Shown: positions 12,328-22,053, counted from the first letter of the stretch. The stretch: 64,000 nucleotides of DNA from Endozoicomonas numazuensis (GCF_000722635.1 NZ_JOKH01000005.1:329646-393645); one strand, 5' to 3'. Numbers and translations are program-made. The notes: generated by a model not told the origin, from the letters alone.

Positions 12328-12433
12328 TTTTGTCCACCCTCCCGACCTCATGAAGGACAAAATCCGATAGCTTTTTCCAGGCTAAATAGTGTGCGACAAG
12401 GTATTAGGCTACTTATTAGTAGCCCTTTTTTTA
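12328..12433 (+). terminator. 3' structured region and terminator of small gene 2
   Basis: An 8-bp stem (TTTTGTCC at 12328-12335, GGACAAAA at 12355-12362) is followed by a conserved linker containing GTGCGACAAGGTATTAGGCT. The intrinsic terminator follows: GGCTAC (12407-12412), GTAGCC (12419-12424) and a long T run. The linker recurs at 12918-12940 before another terminator. Confidence 0.75.
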
Positions 12434-12578
12434 TTATTAGCATTTTAATGTCGATAAATTCAGCCCAGCTTATAGTGTGTTTCAAAACAAAAACAGTTAT
12501 ACCTTTCTGTCATTTCTTTCTTCTTATAAATCCACTTAAAGGCTGATAGACAGGGCTCTTGCTCATATTAATGCAGCT

Positions 12579-12672
12579 GACCCATAAAGTAAGCTTATAA
12601 GAGTATGTAGTTTTATTGATTATCCAGGCAGACATTCATCTCCCTATAATCGACTCACCATCATCAGATCAG
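12579..12672 (+). promoter_or_regulatory. Promoter module, copy B (no intact gene downstream)
   Basis: Ungapped match to 11967-12060, including TTGATTATCCAG and a perfect TATAAT at 12645-12650. Downstream, only ATG-CAC plus four codons precede a stop, so the small gene present after copy A is missing or decayed here. Confidence 0.6.
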
Positions 12673-12961
12673 CAACAACGCCATGCACTTTACTGCTTTC
12701 TAATTCCGACAATGAAAGCTTGATAAGTGCAACAGAGATTTAGAGTCATCATTGACTCAACAATTTAAAATATTAAATATATTTGTTATTAAAAACAGAA
12801 AAAAGGTCAACTCTAAACGCTTAAAGCGTCTAAGCAGTGAAAGTGCTATCGAATGTTGTCTATTGAGACCCATCATCATTATCAAGACAAAATTCGATAG
12901 CTTTTTCTAAGCTGACCAGTGTGCGACAAGGTATTAGGCTGCCCCTGGCAGCCGTTTTTTT
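12655..12961 (+). ncRNA. Candidate structured RNA or decayed third small-gene module
   Basis: Between promoter copy B and a strong terminator lie about 300 bases without an ORF. Visible structure: GAGTCA/TGACTC (12743-12758); a long stem of GCTATCGAAT (12845-12854) with ATTCGATAGC (12892-12901), extended after one mismatch by TTGTCT/AGACAA; and the terminator GGCTGCC/GGCAGCC plus T7 (12937-12961). The part from about 12885 to 12940 is nearly the same as 12355-12410. A retained promoter, a conserved 3' part and lost coding capacity suggest either a small RNA or a pseudogene remnant. Confidence 0.45.
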
Positions 12962-13034
12962 ATCTACCCTCTTAATTACTCACTTCAAATCTGCGAACTC
13001 ATTCAGAGTTAATTAGCATTTCTTATGCTTGGAT

Positions 13035-14966
13035 TTAGATAGGCAAATACAACATCAATGCAACAAAGTTGAGAAGCAATATCTGCCATAACGTTCCAGA
13101 CTGAATCATTGCGGCATCAGAAGTAGGAGTAGTTGAAGGAGTAGGCATTAAATAATGGATTTGTTCCTCATTTAATGAGCTCAGTTGAGACATCGCCAGC
13201 AGATACACAGGTTGGTTATTTGCCAGGATAGCCGCTTCTTTTAATCCTTGCAGAGACTTTCTCCTCCTGGGAAAAAACTCTGTTAACTCTCGCTGAAAAT
13301 AGTCAACGGCACGATTATATTCCTCAGAGATAATGACGACAGCTGCAGTTGGCTCAGTTCCACTCGCTTGAACCGGTTGATAAGTGACTCCTGACCTTCC
13401 CATCTCCATATAAAGCTCGCCAATATATTCGAGTAATGGCTTCACTACCAAGGGAACACCATGATCCCAGTGCATATTCAGGTATTGAGACTCAACGGCC
13501 AAAACTGTTCTTAGCGCACCACTCAAATCTTGCTTGTGTCTCAGCTCTTCCGCTTTCAACTGTTCAACCATAATAGGTATGGCATCGCTGTTCATAGGAG
13601 AAAGATGGAGACTCGTATCTGTGAGCAACTGCTGTAGCTGATTTCTGAAAGTTTCCGCAACTGCATATTGCTGCTGAGTTAAAGCATTCCAGCTCTTCAT
13701 GAAATAAAAAGCGGTTTTCCCCCAGCCAGACATCTGATTATCCGAAGTAGCTTGCTGGCTCAACGTCCTTAAATGAGCACTCTCTTGGGGTAGTTCCAAC
13801 ATCAGATAAGTTTGTTCGAAAGCCAAATAAGTTCGCATAACTCGAGTATCTGCATCGGTTGTGCCTGATTTAGCCTGAAGATTTGAAATTCTCTGGTACA
13901 GATCACTCGAATCACTCCAGGCTTCATCATAAAGACCTGCCTGCAAGAGAGCATACACACGCCATAAATGTTCATGAAAAGCGAGTGATGAATCACTCAA
14001 TCTCAAATCTGTTGCTCTCCGAAGTGACTTATTCCAAGCCGACTGATTTATAGCATAGACATTCACCCAATCTCCTCTGGCAAAATAATAATGAGTGGGC
14101 ATATGAGATAAATGCACAGAACTGGTGTTCTTCCCAGACTCATTCAATGACTGTAACCAAAAAGCAGATTTTTGAGCAGCAGGCATTGTTCTGGCCAGAT
14201 GCGGACTTTCAGAAGCATGTGTCAGGTAATGATGTAAACCAGGATGGTTCGCCAGCTCAGTTCTCTCTAATAGAGCACTCATTTCATTAATCACTGAAAT
14301 TTCCAGCGGATAATCCCTCACGCTCTGCCGGGTAGCTAAATGAGCAAGACTCCTGAAAACCAGAATTTCTGACTCAAGTTGGTCATTATCTGTAACTTGC
14401 TGATCAAGATACTGGTAGAACAGCTGAACGTTTGAGCCCGACTCAAAAGGCGGCTTGCTGCGACTGTTATCAGCATTACTGAATAATTTTTGTGCTGCCG
14501 TTATAAGTATCCGCTCTGATGTACTGAAGGTTTCTGTAGCATTGTTTTTTGCTTCATTCAGCCTGGCCAGTGTGCTGTCTCCTGCATCAAAGTCACGCGT
14601 AAACCAAAGAATCTGGTAGCTGCACATGAGCTCTCCCCAGATGGCCATGACAAAATCCTGTCCATTATGATCTTGCTGAAGATGTTGAGCATTTCTGAAT
14701 GCAGCCCTGGCTTCAGGGTATTCGAAGGCATGAAGAAGCTTCAGACCTGTTATAAAAGAAGATCGGGCTGTCTCAATGACAGGTTCAGACAAGGAAAAAG
14801 AGATTTCTCCCAGATCTTTTCCTCCCTGCCAAGGGCCATATACTTGACCATTGTCGTAGCTGTAGGGCGTTGACGATCTTTTCGTGTAGACATCAGCATT
14901 TAAAGATTGACAGGAAAAGAAAAAGATAGCCAAAAGCGCAAAGTAAAAGCTCTTAAAGAGATTCAT
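13035..14966 (-). CDS. Secreted tetratricopeptide-like protein, 643 aa
   Basis: The N-terminus (MNLFKSFYFALLAIFFFSCQ) is a signal peptide; SCQ suggests a possible lipoprotein cysteine at residue 19. The body is helical with TPR-like repeats. The GLKLLHAFEYPEARAAFRNA segment followed by an AIWGELMCSY segment is typical of a family of TPR proteins found near metallohydrolases. Histidine-rich motifs HPGLHHYLTHASE and SHMPTHYYFARGDW are conserved-looking. The last ~18 residues are hydrophobic and could be a C-terminal membrane anchor, after a Pro/Thr/Ser-rich spacer. It lies 69 bases downstream of the DUF3604 gene on the same strand, suggesting co-transcription and a joint envelope role. The exact function is unknown. 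Confidence 0.7.
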   Translation of the reverse strand: MNLFKSFYFALLAIFFFSCQSLNADVYTKRSSTPYSYDNGQVYGPWQGGKDLGEISFSLSEPVIETARSSFITGLKLLHAFEYPEARAAFRNAQHLQQDHNGQDFVMAIWGELMCSYQILWFTRDFDAGDSTLARLNEAKNNATETFSTSERILITAAQKLFSNADNSRSKPPFESGSNVQLFYQYLDQQVTDNDQLESEILVFRSLAHLATRQSVRDYPLEISVINEMSALLERTELANHPGLHHYLTHASESPHLARTMPAAQKSAFWLQSLNESGKNTSSVHLSHMPTHYYFARGDWVNVYAINQSAWNKSLRRATDLRLSDSSLAFHEHLWRVYALLQAGLYDEAWSDSSDLYQRISNLQAKSGTTDADTRVMRTYLAFEQTYLMLELPQESAHLRTLSQQATSDNQMSGWGKTAFYFMKSWNALTQQQYAVAETFRNQLQQLLTDTSLHLSPMNSDAIPIMVEQLKAEELRHKQDLSGALRTVLAVESQYLNMHWDHGVPLVVKPLLEYIGELYMEMGRSGVTYQPVQASGTEPTAAVVIISEEYNRAVDYFQRELTEFFPRRRKSLQGLKEAAILANNQPVYLLAMSQLSSLNEEQIHYLMPTPSTTPTSDAAMIQSGTLWQILLLNFVALMLYLPI

Positions 14967-15035
14967 AACGATAGGGCTCCATTTCGTCAGAGCTCTATCA
15001 CTATAGATCAGAATTTCACTTTGCTTTAATACCTT

Positions 15036-16925
15036 CTAAGAAGGGGTATACCAGATCGGGGAAGACCAGGCTCTTTCCTGAATTATGGGCTGATGATCAG
15101 GGGAACAACAACCTTCAAGACCTTCATCAATTGTTTCGGGCTTGCTGCAATCGACTTTGCTGGCACTGCAAATGTACTGGCTCCAGCGGCAGCTTGGGTT
15201 CTCAATGACCCGTGTATAGTAAAATGCACTCTGCTCAGGATTAAATTCCGGATCCTGCCATACCGTACAAAGGCTGGCGTAGCCCTCCCCCTTTCTTTCA
15301 CATGTATTCAGATCAACCGAGGCTCCATTGTCAGGATTACCTGCCACCTCGAATACTTTTTCCCGGCTCTGGCCTTTATTATCAATCCAGCCTTTAATAA
15401 CCTGAACACGTTGTAACGAAGTCCCAGGGCTATTTTTTGTACCCGGATCCTTCAGTGCAGAAATAGCAAAAGAGGGTGCTTTTTCACTGATAGTGAGGTC
15501 TCCCCCCATAGGAACGCCCCTTGTGTACCCCTCCTTTATAAAGTCATGGCTCTTACAAAGGTTTTCAGGGTAATCATGCCCCCCAAAGAATCGAACTGAA
15601 ATTCTTGGCCCGCTGGTGCCATACGCTTCTCTGCGTTGCATTGCAGCAAACAATGACTCCCGGGTATTTTCTTCCGCCCAGAGAACAGCCAAACCACCCG
15701 GGTTAAATTCCAGAGCATCAGGTAATCCTGCTTTTACTTTATCTTTGTTGGGACTGCCCGCACCGCCATGCCCAATAAAATTATCCTCATCTGTAGCACC
15801 TGGAGCCCCCAAATGAGTATCGGTACTGGCAATCATGCCGAATTTAAAGGGGTTTTCTCCCAGCTTTTTTTCCTGCTGTAAGCCTTCAACCAAAACCTGT
15901 CGTAGAAACCCTCCATTAGACTTTGGAGCTTCTTTCATAAAACTGAACGTTCTACCGGAAAACTGGTTATAGGGAAGCTGTTCAAAATTACAAAGCTCGT
16001 CAGCATTCCCCAAAGGAGCATCCTGACTAAAGTAACACTCGGAACTGCCTTTATGCTGCATCACTTCCACAAGCTTTTCATAGGATGCCCTGAGTTTTGC
16101 ATCTTCTGATGTGATCGGTGTTCCATCCTTTATTACGGTTGGGAACATCAGACCATTACTCAGGTTAGAATTATGGGGAATCGTCAAGGCGTCACAACCG
16201 GATTCATTCGAGCGACACTCTTCTTCAAGAGATTGAAACAGCTGTTCAGCGGAAGGTCCGTCGATATAACTGACTGGCAACTCAGGCACCTGACTGTTTT
16301 TGAAGATAACATTGCGATGGATGTTTTGACTGTCTGGAGCACCTGTCCACTCATAGCCAATAAACGAGGTAAATTGGCAACGGTCATTTGCACTTTCTGC
16401 AGCTGCTTGTATTTGCTGCCATGGACCTATGGCGGCCTTACGACATAGCTCACCATTTTCACCACAGAAACCCAGTCGTTTTCCTTCGGACATACCGACC
16501 AGATTAAAAAGAAAATAGCCGCCACGGGGAAAGTCCCTCAGCATCCAGCACTGCCAGGATGAATAGAGTTCACTGTCAGGATTATTACAGACACTCACCT
16601 CACCCAGAAGTTCTGCATGATCACTGACCATGGCAAAATCCAGAGGTCTGCTTAATTGCAGATACCGTAGTGCTTTTCCGTTCTCATCCCAGGGCTGAAC
16701 CCCCAGCTTTTTACCACGTGCAAATTCATAAGCCTGTTCCGGAGTCGTTCGAGTATCCTGGGTACTGGCATCCAGGGAATATCGGGAGTGAATATGGGTA
16801 TCACCAAAAAAAGCGGTTCGTAAAGGATTGTAATCTTCACAAACCACTGAACGATTGGAAAAAGCGGTGGATGCTGTCATACATAAAATTACAGCAAGTA
16901 GTGATCGCACATATTTAAACGACAT
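15036..16925 (-). CDS. DUF3604 family protein (PHP-like metallohydrolase fold)
   Basis: 629 aa with an N-terminal signal peptide (MSFKYVRSLLAVILCMTAST...AFS), so exported. It matches the DUF3604 family: FFGDTHIHSRYSLDA near residue 40 resembles the HxH metal motif of PHP phosphoesterases, with further candidate ligands in SDHAELLGE, IPHNSNLSNG and STDTHLGAPG. At least a dozen cysteines suggest disulfides in the periplasm. The substrate of the family is not established. Followed by the TPR-like gene after 69 bases; a decayed transporter and cpdB lie upstream on the same strand. Confidence 0.85.
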   Translation of the reverse strand: MSFKYVRSLLAVILCMTASTAFSNRSVVCEDYNPLRTAFFGDTHIHSRYSLDASTQDTRTTPEQAYEFARGKKLGVQPWDENGKALRYLQLSRPLDFAMVSDHAELLGEVSVCNNPDSELYSSWQCWMLRDFPRGGYFLFNLVGMSEGKRLGFCGENGELCRKAAIGPWQQIQAAAESANDRCQFTSFIGYEWTGAPDSQNIHRNVIFKNSQVPELPVSYIDGPSAEQLFQSLEEECRSNESGCDALTIPHNSNLSNGLMFPTVIKDGTPITSEDAKLRASYEKLVEVMQHKGSSECYFSQDAPLGNADELCNFEQLPYNQFSGRTFSFMKEAPKSNGGFLRQVLVEGLQQEKKLGENPFKFGMIASTDTHLGAPGATDEDNFIGHGGAGSPNKDKVKAGLPDALEFNPGGLAVLWAEENTRESLFAAMQRREAYGTSGPRISVRFFGGHDYPENLCKSHDFIKEGYTRGVPMGGDLTISEKAPSFAISALKDPGTKNSPGTSLQRVQVIKGWIDNKGQSREKVFEVAGNPDNGASVDLNTCERKGEGYASLCTVWQDPEFNPEQSAFYYTRVIENPSCRWSQYICSASKVDCSKPETIDEGLEGCCSPDHQPIIQERAWSSPIWYTPS

Positions 16926-16988
16926 AGGTTTATTTTTTATTGTTCTTGTGAGGCTCAGTAGATCAACTATTTAAAGCGCATGCAACAA

Positions 16989-17286
16989 TTAGCTGCTCAA
17001 AGAGATCCAGATCAGTCTTATAGTCAGAAGAGTCACAACCCAGCGAAATATAGATGTAAAAGAAAAGTCGGGCAGATAGCGCCATCACAGACCCCAACGC
17101 ACACTGCGCCAGTCAAACACTGGTATTACTAAAAAACTGCACCACTCCATGAACGGGCACAATAGCTGCTACAGGGATCAAACCTGGCATCAGCGTAATC
17201 AGTAAGACTCCTCCTACCCCAAGCACCGCAGTTACCGCCGAAGTTAAAAAAGCAGCCAGGATCAAAAGGAGGTGGGTGAATTCCAT
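16989..17286 (-). pseudogene. Decayed TauE/SafE-type permease (N-terminal fragment)
   Basis: On the minus strand an ATG at 17286 opens a 57-codon frame ending at 17113. It reads as the first two membrane helices of a TauE/SafE (YfcA-like) transporter, with TSAVTAVLGVGGVLLITLMP and VHGVVQFFSNTS. Shifting frame by one base at about 17117 continues as FDWRSVRWGL, a stop, then WRYLP, the expected next loop of the family. After that homology fades. A frameshift, an in-frame stop and loss of most of the ~250-aa protein show it is dead. The limit at 16989 is the end of the shifted frame and is approximate. Confidence 0.7.
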
Positions 17287-17331
17287 ACAGCGTTCTCATA
17301 AATCAGCCATGAGTGAAAGATATTCACACAC

Positions 17332-17360
17332 AAAAGGGACAACAAATTGTTGCCCCTTTT
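17332..17360 (-). terminator. Terminator after cpdB
   Basis: An almost perfect 12-bp stem (17332-17343 with 17349-17360, one mismatch) ends in TTTT on the minus strand, 43 bases after the cpdB stop codon. Confidence 0.7.
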
Positions 17361-17403
17361 ATACCATAGCTAAGTCGTTAACTTTAAAGGTAATAGACAG
17401 CTA

Positions 17404-19377
17404 TCAACGACGCTTCTGAGACAGATCAATCTGGTAGACAGCAAAGCCAGCCTTATTCGTTCCAGACTTATCCATCTTATAAACGGAGTTTTTCTGAATG
17501 AACGCCTCTGCTTTTTTGCTTGGAGACGTTTCAACCACCACATTCAAGTCCACCTTGCTATCGATCGGTGCGATGCTCCAGTTGTTAGTAGCACTGGGAA
17601 CAACCTGACCTTTTTCTTTGGTCGTTCGGCTGATGTAATCCGCCAGTACCTGGCGGTTTTCGTCAGGAGAAGCAAAGGCAATAAACTTCTCGCCGGTACC
17701 TGCAAAGTTGCCACCACCAAACGCACGATAATTATTGGTGGCCAGAATAAATGGTTGATCGTCTTTTACCGGTTTTCCATTCAGTGTCAGCTCAGTTATA
17801 CGACGTGAGTCAGGGTTAATCAGCTGACCATCACTATTAAAACGTGCTGGCTGTGTTACATCAATCTGATACTCAACCCCTTCAACCACATCGAAATTAA
17901 AGGTACGGAAACCGTTCCAGTTGATTAAATGCTGTTGCTCAGTACTGGAAGGATCAATCTGGTTAAACTGCCCGGCAGCCATCTCCAGATAATCTTTCAG
18001 TTCTTTGCCCGTCATCTTCAAGGCAACCAGAGTATTGGGGTACAGATAAAGATCAGCAGCATTACTGAAAGTCAGGGTTCCGGCTTCTACTTCGGTATAG
18101 CCATTCGGGTCATCTTTACGACCACCGGCCTTGAAAGGGGCTGCTGCTGAAATTACAGGAATATCGTCCAGATCCGGATCGCCCTGAATAAAGCGCTTAA
18201 CGTAGGCAATTTGGGCATCATTGACGATTTGAACGGTCGGATCATCCTGAACCAGAGCCAGGAAGCTGTACATACTGTCAGAAGCTTTACCAATCGGCTG
18301 GTTCACAAAATCACGAGTCCCTTTGTGCTCTGCTTTTACTGCTTTGAGTACAGCTTCGTCAGACTTGGCAAGAGACTGATTGTTAGCACGATCAAAAATT
18401 GGACGACTGACCGCCTTTCCATTTATCACTTCCCACTGACCTTGACTGTCATCCAGTACCAGATCAACCACACCCAGATGATCACCCCAGCGACCCGGCA
18501 TAACAGAAGGCACACCATTAATAGTGCCTTTTTCCAGGTCCACTCCCTTCAGACTGGCAAAAGTATCACTGGGGAAGACGGCATGAGAGTGGCCAAACAT
18601 GATCGCATCAATACCTTCAACTTGCGTGAGGTAATAAACCGAGTTCTCAGCCATGGTCTTGTAGGGTTCCTGACTCACACCGGAATGAGGGATAGCGATG
18701 ATGACTTCAGCACCCTCTTTCTTCATCTGGGGTATCAACTCTTTTGCTGTTTCGGTGATATCTTTGGCAATCACCTTGCCTTCCAGATTCTTTTTGTCCC
18801 ACTGCATAATTTGCGGAGGTACAAATCCGATGTAACCCACTTTTACTGTTTGCAGCTTACCTTCGGTATCCGTGAACTGTTGCTCTTTAATCAGATAAGG
18901 TTTGAAAAGATGCTTACCGGTTCTGGCGTCATAAATATTGGCACTGACATAAGGGAAGTTGGCACCACTGATCGCTTTGTCCAGGAAATCGAGACCATAG
19001 TTAAACTCATGGTTACCAATATTGCCGACATCATAATCCATCAGGTTCATGGCTTTATAGACGGGGTGGACATCGCCTTTTGCTAATCCTTTATCTGCCA
19101 TGTAATCACCCATAGGTGACCCCTGGATCAGATCGCCATTATCCACCAGGATACTGTTTTCAACTTCAGAACGAGCCTCACGGATCAGAGTTGCAACACG
19201 AGCATAACCAAACTGATTAGTTGCCTGCCCCTTGTAGTAGTCGAAATCCATGATATTAGTGTGAATATCGGTGGTTTCGAGCACTCTCAGCTCAACAGTG
19301 GCCGCCTGCGAGAGACCGCTCAGTGAAGCTAGACCTGCAAAAACAGCTGTAAAAAGAATCGTTCTCTTCAAACGCAT
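17404..19377 (-). CDS. cpdB: 2',3'-cyclic-nucleotide 2'-phosphodiesterase/3'-nucleotidase, periplasmic
   Basis: 657 aa, close to E. coli CpdB (647). The signal peptide is [20 protein letters not shown]...QAA. The N-terminal metallophosphatase domain has the dimetal motifs [37 protein letters not shown] and FGHSHAVFP. The C-terminal 5'-nucleotidase-type domain contributes substrate binding ([15 protein letters not shown] and [15 protein letters not shown]). The enzyme hydrolyses 2',3'-cyclic nucleotides and 3'-nucleotides to nucleosides for uptake, as scavenging of phosphate and nucleosides. It stands alone, with a terminator downstream. Confidence 0.96.
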   Translation of the reverse strand: MRLKRTILFTAVFAGLASLSGLSQAATVELRVLETTDIHTNIMDFDYYKGQATNQFGYARVATLIREARSEVENSILVDNGDLIQGSPMGDYMADKGLAKGDVHPVYKAMNLMDYDVGNIGNHEFNYGLDFLDKAISGANFPYVSANIYDARTGKHLFKPYLIKEQQFTDTEGKLQTVKVGYIGFVPPQIMQWDKKNLEGKVIAKDITETAKELIPQMKKEGAEVIIAIPHSGVSQEPYKTMAENSVYYLTQVEGIDAIMFGHSHAVFPSDTFASLKGVDLEKGTINGVPSVMPGRWGDHLGVVDLVLDDSQGQWEVINGKAVSRPIFDRANNQSLAKSDEAVLKAVKAEHKGTRDFVNQPIGKASDSMYSFLALVQDDPTVQIVNDAQIAYVKRFIQGDPDLDDIPVISAAAPFKAGGRKDDPNGYTEVEAGTLTFSNAADLYLYPNTLVALKMTGKELKDYLEMAAGQFNQIDPSSTEQQHLINWNGFRTFNFDVVEGVEYQIDVTQPARFNSDGQLINPDSRRITELTLNGKPVKDDQPFILATNNYRAFGGGNFAGTGEKFIAFASPDENRQVLADYISRTTKEKGQVVPSATNNWSIAPIDSKVDLNVVVETSPSKKAEAFIQKNSVYKMDKSGTNKAGFAVYQIDLSQKRR

Positions 19378-19654
19378 GGAAGACCCTGATGCTGTGGATG
19401 ATATCTGGCAGCGAAGTTTATATTTGTTATCCCCATCTTAATATCAGGGTATTTCGCAAAATAACCCAATATCACGTAATCCCGAAAACCTTACCTTGAA
19501 GATAACTATGAACGATAAAAGAACCGATATTTAGAGGGGACAACCTATTTTCCAAGCCAGACGGGTTAGACTTATGCAGGGAAGCTCTACTCTCCTAGCC
19601 GGTGTTTATCGATTTAACCAAAGCAGCTGTTTAAAAAGCAGTCAAGATGAGCTC

Positions 19655-19700
19655 ACCTCCAACCTCAACCTCCAACCTCAACCTCAACCTCCAACCTCAA
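19655..19700. repeat. AACCTC(C) simple sequence repeat
   Basis: About seven imperfect copies of ACCTCC/AACCTC in 46 bases, in the 432-base gap between cpdB and eptA. Apart from this repeat and the hairpin at 19718-19748, the gap holds nothing recognisable. Such tracts are prone to slippage. Confidence 0.75.
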
Positions 19701-19717
19701 GCTCCAGCTTGCTTTCG

Positions 19718-19748
19718 CCCGATGACTGATTTGAATTTAGTCATCGGG
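19718..19748. terminator. Hairpin downstream of eptA
   Basis: CCCGATGACT and AGTCATCGGG form a perfect 10-bp stem 61 bases past the eptA stop. There is no strong T tract on the minus strand, so its role as eptA terminator is probable only. Confidence 0.45.
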
Positions 19749-19809
19749 TTATAAGCCGTATTTCAATTCAGGTACCGCTCTGAATGATATTATTACACGA
19801 CCAGACTCA

Positions 19810-21450
19810 TTAGCGGCAAGTACTAAATAAGTCTCTTTTTGGGTCTCTGGCTTCTGTCTGAATGTCCATAATCCCTAACATTGAATCAAATATATTATCT
19901 TGGGAAAACTGGCCGTTCTCAGCTTTTTTTCTTAAACACTGCATATCAATCCCTTTTTTTTCAAAGAATCCCTCAGAAAACCATGCGAGCATAGGGACAT
20001 GAGTTTGTTGCTCTGGTGCAAACTTATATGGAGTACCGTGCAAGTAGAGACCACTTTCTCCCAAAGACTCACCATGATCAGAAATAAAGAACAGAGCAAC
20101 ATTGTAACGATGCTCATAAGATTTAAGCTTCTTTATCGTTTCTGATAAAACATAATCTGTATATCGAATTGTGTTATCGTATGTGTTAACTATCTGTTCA
20201 CTGGAGCAATTTTCTATATCACTACGATCACAAACAGGCTGAAAAAATGTCATTTCCTTGGGATAACGCTGATAGTATGTTGGTCCATGACTGCCAATTA
20301 AATGGAGAACGGCAAACTGATCTCCGTCCATATTTTTATCAATATGTTTTTCAAGCTCATTTAATAATTCCATATCATAACAAGTGCTTCCATTGCATTG
20401 ATCATCAACCACATCATGATCTACTTCTATATTTTCTATGTTTCTGGCTACGCCTTTATCGCCTCCGTCATTCTCTAACCACAAAAGAGAAACACCAGCA
20501 CGCTTCATGATATCTAACAAGTTATCCTGACTATTAGCACGAGACTTACTATAGTCATCTTTCTGAAGTTGTGAAAACATACAAGGTACAGAAACTGCTG
20601 TTGCGGTGCCACAAGAAGAAACATTTTTAAAGGGAATCAGGTCATACTTCTTGGTAAAAGGATTAGTAGGTCTTGAATACCCTAGCACTTCAAAGTTTTC
20701 AGCTCTGGCTGTTTCCCCCAACATGAAAACAAAGAGTGTTGGTTTTACATCCTTTTCTTTATCTTTAATATAAGCATCTAATCCAATCTCTTTATAAGCA
20801 CCCGGGCGTGATAAATAGTTTTCATTAACGTATTTAAAACCACTATTTATATATTGAGTAGGTATTATCATTTTTACTAGATATGCGTTGTTTCGACCTA
20901 CAGAGCTATAGTCTTTATAGCAAAAGAAGGCGATGATTAGAACACCTATTAAAGAAAAAGATAAAATTAACAACTTTGAAAAAATGAACTTTATCAGTCT
21001 ATCTCCAACTGTCAGCTTGGTCTTAAAAAGAATAATCGATGGAATAATACCAATTAAAAAGATCCAAGCAATGGAGTAAAAACTGATATAAGATGTAGAT
21101 TCAATTAAGTTAGTCTCCGCTACATTTTCAACCATGCCACTATCAAAATAAACACCATAATTTACTGTGCCGTATAGAACAACACTACTAGTAACTATAA
21201 GAAAAATAAAAACAGCTTTCGTAATATAAGGCCAACTTAAAAGGTTAAATAGAAAACTCAATACAAAGAAAAAGAAAAAAGGAACTGATATAAGAAATAG
21301 AAGGCTATAGCTCTCTAATCCACCCAGTATTTCCTTGATCCTAAAAAGGACTGGGAAGTTAAATACCAATGCATAATAGAGTGCAATAACAATAGCTACA
21401 GAATTATAACTGTATTTTTTTTTAAAGAAACTTTGAACAAACTCTCGCAT
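19810..21450 (-). CDS. eptA: Phosphoethanolamine-lipid A transferase (EptA/MCR type)
   Basis: 546 aa. Five hydrophobic segments in the first ~180 residues form the membrane domain, followed by a periplasmic alkaline-phosphatase-fold domain. Glu246 in LGETARAENF is the metal ligand and Thr284 in SCGTATAVSVPCMFS the nucleophile that carries phosphoethanolamine. HLIGSHGPTYYQRYP and SDHGESLGESGLYLHG supply other metal and substrate residues. Paired cysteines match the disulfides of the family. The enzyme moves phosphoethanolamine from phosphatidylethanolamine to lipid A, reducing binding of cationic peptides. dgkA lies 9 bases upstream and recycles the diacylglycerol by-product. The DNA is visibly more AT-rich than the flanking genes, hinting at transfer. 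Confidence 0.92.
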   Translation of the reverse strand: MREFVQSFFKKKYSYNSVAIVIALYYALVFNFPVLFRIKEILGGLESYSLLFLISVPFFFFFVLSFLFNLLSWPYITKAVFIFLIVTSSVVLYGTVNYGVYFDSGMVENVAETNLIESTSYISFYSIAWIFLIGIIPSIILFKTKLTVGDRLIKFIFSKLLILSFSLIGVLIIAFFCYKDYSSVGRNNAYLVKMIIPTQYINSGFKYVNENYLSRPGAYKEIGLDAYIKDKEKDVKPTLFVFMLGETARAENFEVLGYSRPTNPFTKKYDLIPFKNVSSCGTATAVSVPCMFSQLQKDDYSKSRANSQDNLLDIMKRAGVSLLWLENDGGDKGVARNIENIEVDHDVVDDQCNGSTCYDMELLNELEKHIDKNMDGDQFAVLHLIGSHGPTYYQRYPKEMTFFQPVCDRSDIENCSSEQIVNTYDNTIRYTDYVLSETIKKLKSYEHRYNVALFFISDHGESLGESGLYLHGTPYKFAPEQQTHVPMLAWFSEGFFEKKGIDMQCLRKKAENGQFSQDNIFDSMLGIMDIQTEARDPKRDLFSTCR

Positions 21451-21459
21451 GAGGCACCA

Positions 21460-21825
21460 TTAAAGAAATCTATAAAGAACAGTCAGCCAGGTTAATGCTG
21501 CTAGAATAAGCGCAGACATCACAGCTGCTGATCCCATATCTTTTGCTCTTCCGCTGAGTTCATTCCAGTCACTCCCAGTCCTATCTACAACCGCTTCTAT
21601 TGCTGAATTTAACAGTTCAGTGATAATAATAATGATCAAACTGCCAATGAGAGCCAGCATTTCAAATCGATTTAAAGGAAGGTAAGAAGCTATTCCAAAA
21701 CCAATGATAAGAAGAATAATCTCTTGTCGAAATGCAGCTTCATTTTTCCATGCAGCCCTAAAGCCTTTTATCGAGTACATGGATGCATATAAAATTCGAG
21801 TAAAGCCTGTTTTTCCGGGCTTCAT
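21460..21825 (-). CDS. dgkA: Diacylglycerol kinase
   Basis: 121 aa, typical of the small trimeric membrane enzyme. It has three membrane helices and the family signature ELLNSAIEAVVDR, with catalytic Glu and Asn residues, then SGRAKDMGSAAV. It phosphorylates diacylglycerol to phosphatidic acid. It is directly upstream of eptA (9-base gap) in the same unit; the known logic is that EptA releases diacylglycerol, which DgkA recycles. Confidence 0.96.
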   Translation of the reverse strand: MKPGKTGFTRILYASMYSIKGFRAAWKNEAAFRQEIILLIIGFGIASYLPLNRFEMLALIGSLIIIIITELLNSAIEAVVDRTGSDWNELSGRAKDMGSAAVMSALILAALTWLTVLYRFL

Positions 21826-22053
21826 AGATTAACCTTTTTTAAGCACTAAATTATAAAGTGCTTTGATACTAGTTAGATGCTTTTATCTTGTCGCCCTCGG
21901 ATTTCACTGATTTAAAAATAAAAACCTCCGGAGTATGTAGATTTATTTTATTATTTAATCACTCTTTTTTAATTTTCTTAATTTTATATTAATTTTCCAG
22001 TGATATAAGTCTATATATCTGACATACAAGAACCCTTACTATTATCTTTGCAC

